Assembly: GCA_050014815.1 (NCBI GenBank) | Contig: JBEKCP010000256.1 | Span: 1-8,234, forward strand | Length of the DNA: 8,234 nt | Reading direction: 5' to 3' | Origin: JBEKCP01 sp050014815 | GTDB taxonomy: Bacteria > Planctomycetota > Planctomycetia > Pirellulales > Thermoguttaceae | In this document: piece by piece, positions 5,734 through 8,234 of the stretch | How positions within the stretch are numbered: position 1 is the first letter of the stretch | Layout of the letters: the number at the start of each line of letters is the position of its first letter | Translations under genes and position numbers: made by a program | The notes under the pieces: model-generated | Seen by the model: only the letters and a program-made list of their open reading frames with translations | Told to the model about the DNA's origin: nothing | Database searches by the model: none

Positions 5734-7656
5734 ATGAAAGAGATCCAGAAAACGTCCCTCTTCGCGGCCGCGGCGATCCTGGTCGCCGCCGTCGCCTGGC
5801 TGACCGGCCCCTCGACCGCCAAGCAGAAGACGGAGGACGTCCGCGGGGGGGCGCTCTTCCCGCCGTTCGATCCGCTCTCGGTCACCCGCATGGAGATTAT
5901 GCGGTTTGACGAAACCGGCCGGAAGTTCCTGCCCTTTGAGGTCGCGCAGGTGAACGGGAAATGGTCGATCCCCTCGCACAGCAACTACCCGGCGGACGCC
6001 GCGCCGCCCGCCGCCTCTAACAAGGAAGAAAAGGGGCATCTGGCCGAGGCGGCCGGCAGCCTGATGGGGCTGAAGATCGTCGATTACGCCGATCACGCCT
6101 CCAAGAAGGGAACCCCGGCCGATCTCGAACCCGACCAGAATGCCCTTCGCCAGGTGCACAACCTCTACGGCGTGGTCGATCCCGACCCCGAGTCGGTCAA
6201 GACCAGCGACACCGGCGTCGGGATGCGGGTGGCCATGAAGGACAAGGAGGGCAAGGCCCTCCTGTCGATCGTCATCGGCAAGCCCCTCGGCGAAGCATCG
6301 TCCAACCTCCGCTACGTCCGGAAGACCGGCCAGGACCCCGTTTACATCGTCGACGTCGACACCAGCAAGCTCTCGACGAAGTTCGAGGATTGGATCGAGA
6401 AGGACCTGCTCAAACTCAAGAGCCTGGGCATGGATCTCAAACAGGTCAAGATCCACGACTACGCGATCAGCCTCGTCGGCGACCGGGCGGCCTTGAAGAC
6501 CAACGGCGAGCTAACGCTCGATTACAACGGCAGCGGCGAGCCCCGCTGGAAGCTGACCGAGGACCTGACCGCCGACAAACAGGGCAAGCCGGTCAATCGG
6601 AAATTGGCCGACGACGAGGAGGTGGACGCCAAAAAGCTCGACGACCTGAAATTCGCCCTCGATGACCTGAAGATCGTCGATGTGAATCCGAAGCCCCCCG
6701 GACTCTCTGAGAACCTGAAGCTCACGGGGGATTATGCCAAGGACCTGCTGGGCAGGGGGTCGCTGATGCAGCGGGGTTTCTACGCGATTCCCGGCGAGCC
6801 TGAGAACGGCAAGGTCTACTATTCGCTCTACTCGAACAAGGGCGAGGTCGAGCTCCAGATGAACGACGGGGTGGCCTACGTCCTGCGGTTCGGCGAAGTG
6901 GCGGGCGAGCCGTCCGCGGAGTCGGCCGCGCCGAAGGCGAAGACGCCGGCCAAGAAGGATGATTCCACGCCGGGCATGAACCGCTACCTGTTCGTCATGG
7001 CCGAGTTCAACCCGGACGCGATCGCCAAACCCGCCCTGGAAACGCCGCCTCAAGACAAGGAGGAAGGAGGAAGGAGAAAGGAGGAAGGAAAGAAGGACGA
7101 GGTGAAGACAGAGCCAGCCAAGAAGGACGAGACCAAGAAGGGTGATGTGAAGAAAGACGAGGCCAAGAAGGACGCCAAGAGTGACGAGGCCAAGAAGGAC
7201 GCCAAGAGTGACGAGGCCAAGAAGGACGCCAAGGGTGACGAGGCCAAGAAGGACGCCAAGGGCGATGAGGCCAAGAAAGAGCCGGCTAAGAAGGAGGAGA
7301 AGAAGCCCGACCTGAAGGCCGAGCGCGAGCGGATCGAGAAGGAGAACAAGCGGAAACAGGAGGAGTACGACGCGAAGCTCGCCAAGGGCAAGGAGCACGC
7401 CAAGGAACTCAACGCCCGATTCGCCGGCTGGTACTACGTCATCTCGGACGACGTCTACCGCAAGATCCACCTGGGCCGCGACGAGATCGTCAAGAAGAAA
7501 GAGAAGAAGGACAAGGACGCCAAGGACCAGCCTGCCGGCCATGAGCATCACCATCACGACGGCGACGAGGACCATGACCACGCCGACGACGCGAAGCCCG
7601 GCCCGTTGGGCGAGTTGGAAAAGGCGAAGGAGGGCGCCCCGGGCGACGCGAAGTAG
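5734..7656 (+). CDS. DUF4340 domain protein, membrane-anchored, with Lys-rich repeats and His-rich tail
   Basis: This 640-residue protein has an N-terminal hydrophobic segment (about 7-25) that fits an uncleaved anchor, leaving the rest outside the membrane. The part after it (about 40-380) looks like DUF4340 proteins, with WSIPSHSNYPADA near 77-89, IGKPLGEASSNLRYVR (181-196), VYIVDVD (203-209) and YYSLYSNKGEVELQ (362-375). DUF4340 genes commonly sit beside GldA/GldFG-type ABC genes, as here, so it is probably an accessory subunit of the same machine; its biochemical role is unknown. From about 436 to 560 the chain is a Lys/Asp/Glu/Ala tract containing four 9-residue repeats (KDAKSDEAK-type). 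A short folded-looking segment, ARFAGWYYVISDDVYRKIHLGR (561-582), follows and resembles the end of DUF4340 proteins. The tail then has seven histidines between 603 and 616. ATG 5734 has GGAG at 5722-5725 with 8-base spacing. Repeat elements lie on both sides of the gene. Confidence 0.88.
   Translation: MKEIQKTSLFAAAAILVAAVAWLTGPSTAKQKTEDVRGGALFPPFDPLSVTRMEIMRFDETGRKFLPFEVAQVNGKWSIPSHSNYPADAAPPAASNKEEKGHLAEAAGSLMGLKIVDYADHASKKGTPADLEPDQNALRQVHNLYGVVDPDPESVKTSDTGVGMRVAMKDKEGKALLSIVIGKPLGEASSNLRYVRKTGQDPVYIVDVDTSKLSTKFEDWIEKDLLKLKSLGMDLKQVKIHDYAISLVGDRAALKTNGELTLDYNGSGEPRWKLTEDLTADKQGKPVNRKLADDEEVDAKKLDDLKFALDDLKIVDVNPKPPGLSENLKLTGDYAKDLLGRGSLMQRGFYAIPGEPENGKVYYSLYSNKGEVELQMNDGVAYVLRFGEVAGEPSAESAAPKAKTPAKKDDSTPGMNRYLFVMAEFNPDAIAKPALETPPQDKEEGGRRKEEGKKDEVKTEPAKKDETKKGDVKKDEAKKDAKSDEAKKDAKSDEAKKDAKGDEAKKDAKGDEAKKEPAKKEEKKPDLKAERERIEKENKRKQEEYDAKLAKGKEHAKELNARFAGWYYVISDDVYRKIHLGRDEIVKKKEKKDKDAKDQPAGHEHHHHDGDEDHDHADDAKPGPLGELEKAKEGAPGDAK
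7057..7097 (+). repeat. 41-base uninterrupted polypurine run inside the DUF4340 gene
   Basis: Every base from 7057 to 7097 on the coding strand is A or G, built from repeated GGA/GAA units. Bases 7060-7076 (GAGGAAGGAGGAAGGAG) form a perfect 17-base mirror repeat, the type of symmetry that can favour triplex (H-DNA) structure. In frame it encodes a K/E/G/R-rich stretch (about residues 442-455) at the beginning of the charged tract. The run and its symmetry are seen directly; structure formation is inference. Confidence 0.7.
7156..7290 (+). repeat. 27-bp in-frame tandem repeat (4 copies plus a degenerate fifth)
   Basis: Units occupy 7156-7182, 7183-7209, 7210-7236 and 7237-7263. Units 1 and 2 are identical, unit 3 differs from them by one base (AGT to GGT), and unit 4 by one further base. 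A diverged fifth unit spans 7264-7290. Each encodes DEAKKDAK followed by Ser or Gly. The near identity of the units, including third positions, points to recent duplication by slippage or unequal recombination. Copy number may therefore vary among strains without breaking the frame. Confidence 0.9.
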
Positions 7657-7686
7657 GTTCTGAGATTTGGCGGGCGGGGCAACATC

Positions 7687-7808
7687 TCCCCTCTCCCTTC
7701 GGGAGAGGGGCCGGGGGTGAGGGGAATCTACGCCCGACATGCAAGTTGCAGGAGCGGAATTCCCTCCGGCGCGCCCTCACCCTAACCCTCTCCCGGAGGG
7801 AGAGGGGA
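7687..7808. repeat. Double-hairpin inverted-arm repeat, copy B (REP/MITE-like)
   Basis: This 122-bp second copy lies between the convergent DUF4340 and nnrE genes and ends 10 bases before the nnrE stop codon. Its left arm (7687-7724) matches copy A at 36 of 38 positions, both differences being in the 3-base hairpin loop (TTC here, GCC in A), so the 10-bp stem is unchanged. Its right arm (7774-7808) is identical to copy A over all 35 bases, plus the two bases before it. The 49-base core is unrelated to that of copy A. Both copies have the same orientation. No target-site duplication is evident. Lying between two converging genes, the hairpins could end transcripts from either side, although neither is followed by a T-tract. 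Confidence 0.85.
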
Positions 7809-7818
7809 CCATAAGGCC

Positions 7819-8234
7819 CTACGGGCAGGCGGCAAGCACCTCCTCGACCAGTTTCCTCGGCGCTCCGATATCCAGGACGTGGACGCGGCCTGTGTATTGG
7901 TCCGCGCCGGGGGCGAGAAAACCGCGCTTCGGGGCCACGAACGTGCAGGTGTCGGCCGCCCGGACCGTATGCCGTGCCGCCGTGCCCGTCTCGCAGTCCA
8001 GACCGCTGGGCAAGTCCACGGCCAGCTTCAAGGCGGCGGAGGCGTTGAGCTGGTCGATCACGTCGCTAAGCGGCGGCCGGGGCTCGCCCCGGGCCCCGGT
8101 GCCCAGCAGGGCGTCCACGATCCAGACGGCGCCGTCCAGAAGCCGGGCCAGGCGGTCCGGGTCGTGCCGGTTGCCGAAGATCTCCAGGGGAAGGCCGGCC
8201 TTCTCGATGATACGAAAATTCACGCCCGCGTCGC
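7819..8234 (-). CDS. nnrE: NAD(P)H-hydrate epimerase NnrE (YjeF N-terminal domain), C-terminal part
   Basis: This enzyme interconverts the R and S forms of hydrated NADH/NADPH so that the S-specific dehydratase can restore the cofactor. The visible part (about 138 residues) contains WIVDALLGTGARGEPRPP and KLAVDLPSGLDCETG, the conserved Asp segment of the YjeF_N family. It also contains TFVAPKRGFL and GADQYTGRVHVLDIG, after which it stops (TAG at 7821-7819). The protein therefore ends with the epimerase domain and is not the bifunctional fusion with a dehydratase domain found in E. coli. A GTG at 8223-8221 could be read as a start, but the frame is open to the right edge (DAG before VNFRII) and the N-terminal phosphate-binding part is missing. 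That GTG is almost certainly internal and the real start lies beyond 8234. The gene faces the DUF4340 gene tail to tail across repeat copy B. Confidence 0.88.
   Translation of the reverse strand, partial: DAGVNFRIIEKAGLPLEIFGNRHDPDRLARLLDGAVWIVDALLGTGARGEPRPPLSDVIDQLNASAALKLAVDLPSGLDCETGTAARHTVRAADTCTFVAPKRGFLAPGADQYTGRVHVLDIGAPRKLVEEVLAACP

Noticed and set aside
6511..7740. A 409-codon minus-strand frame with Leu/Val repeats opposite the DUF4340 gene
   Set aside because: The leucine-rich pattern is simply the reverse of the Lys/Asp/Glu codon repeats, and the frame starts inside repeat copy B. No independent coding evidence.
5571..7808. The two hairpin repeats as ends of a composite transposon carrying the DUF4340 gene
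   Set aside because: No transposase is present, no target-site duplication is visible, the copies are short, and the enclosed gene is a typical partner of the upstream transporter genes rather than cargo.
5571..7808. Repeats as a CRISPR array
   Set aside because: Only two copies exist, nearly 2 kb apart and with a full gene between them; each is an inverted-arm structure, not a regularly spaced direct repeat.

Overview
The window is a GC-rich bacterial chromosome segment. It carries three same-strand genes for an uncharacterised gliding-type (Gld-like) ABC transporter, flanked by two genes of NAD metabolism. A Planctomycetes origin, perhaps Pirellulales-like, is the best guess. The reasons are the one-piece GldF-GldG fusion, the GldA-like ATPase / GldFG / DUF4340 gene order, the start of the aspartate oxidase, and weak Shine-Dalgarno signals at some starts. 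This is inferred from remembered family patterns, not from a search.

Layout. Bases 1-1616 (+) are nadB (L-aspartate oxidase), whose true start lies upstream of the window. Bases 1617-1895 form a 279-bp gap with short inverted and direct repeats just after nadB and a plausible sigma-70-type promoter at 1757-1785. Bases 1896-2630 (+) encode a GldA-like ABC ATPase. Bases 2680-5565 (+) encode a 961-residue fusion of an ABC-2/GldF-type permease and a GldG-type extracytoplasmic domain. Bases 5571-5691 hold a 121-bp double-hairpin repeat. Bases 5734-7656 (+) encode a DUF4340 protein with one N-terminal membrane anchor, a long Lys/Asp/Glu-rich tract and a His-rich tail. Bases 7687-7808 hold a second copy of the repeat. 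Bases 7819-8234 (-) are the 3' part of nnrE (NAD(P)H-hydrate epimerase), convergent with the transporter genes and running off the right edge.

How the genes fit together. The ATPase would energise the six-helix permease half of the fusion. The GldG half lies between the seventh and eighth membrane helices and would face the periplasm (or equivalent space), where the anchored DUF4340 protein could join it. The substrate is unknown. NadB makes iminoaspartate for de novo NAD synthesis and NnrE repairs hydrated NAD(P)H. I see no functional link between these two and the transporter beyond adjacency.

The least ordinary features are the two inverted-arm hairpin elements bracketing the DUF4340 gene and the purine-rich, charged low-complexity inserts in two adjacent transporter genes. 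No RNA gene, CRISPR array, transposase or defence system was seen.
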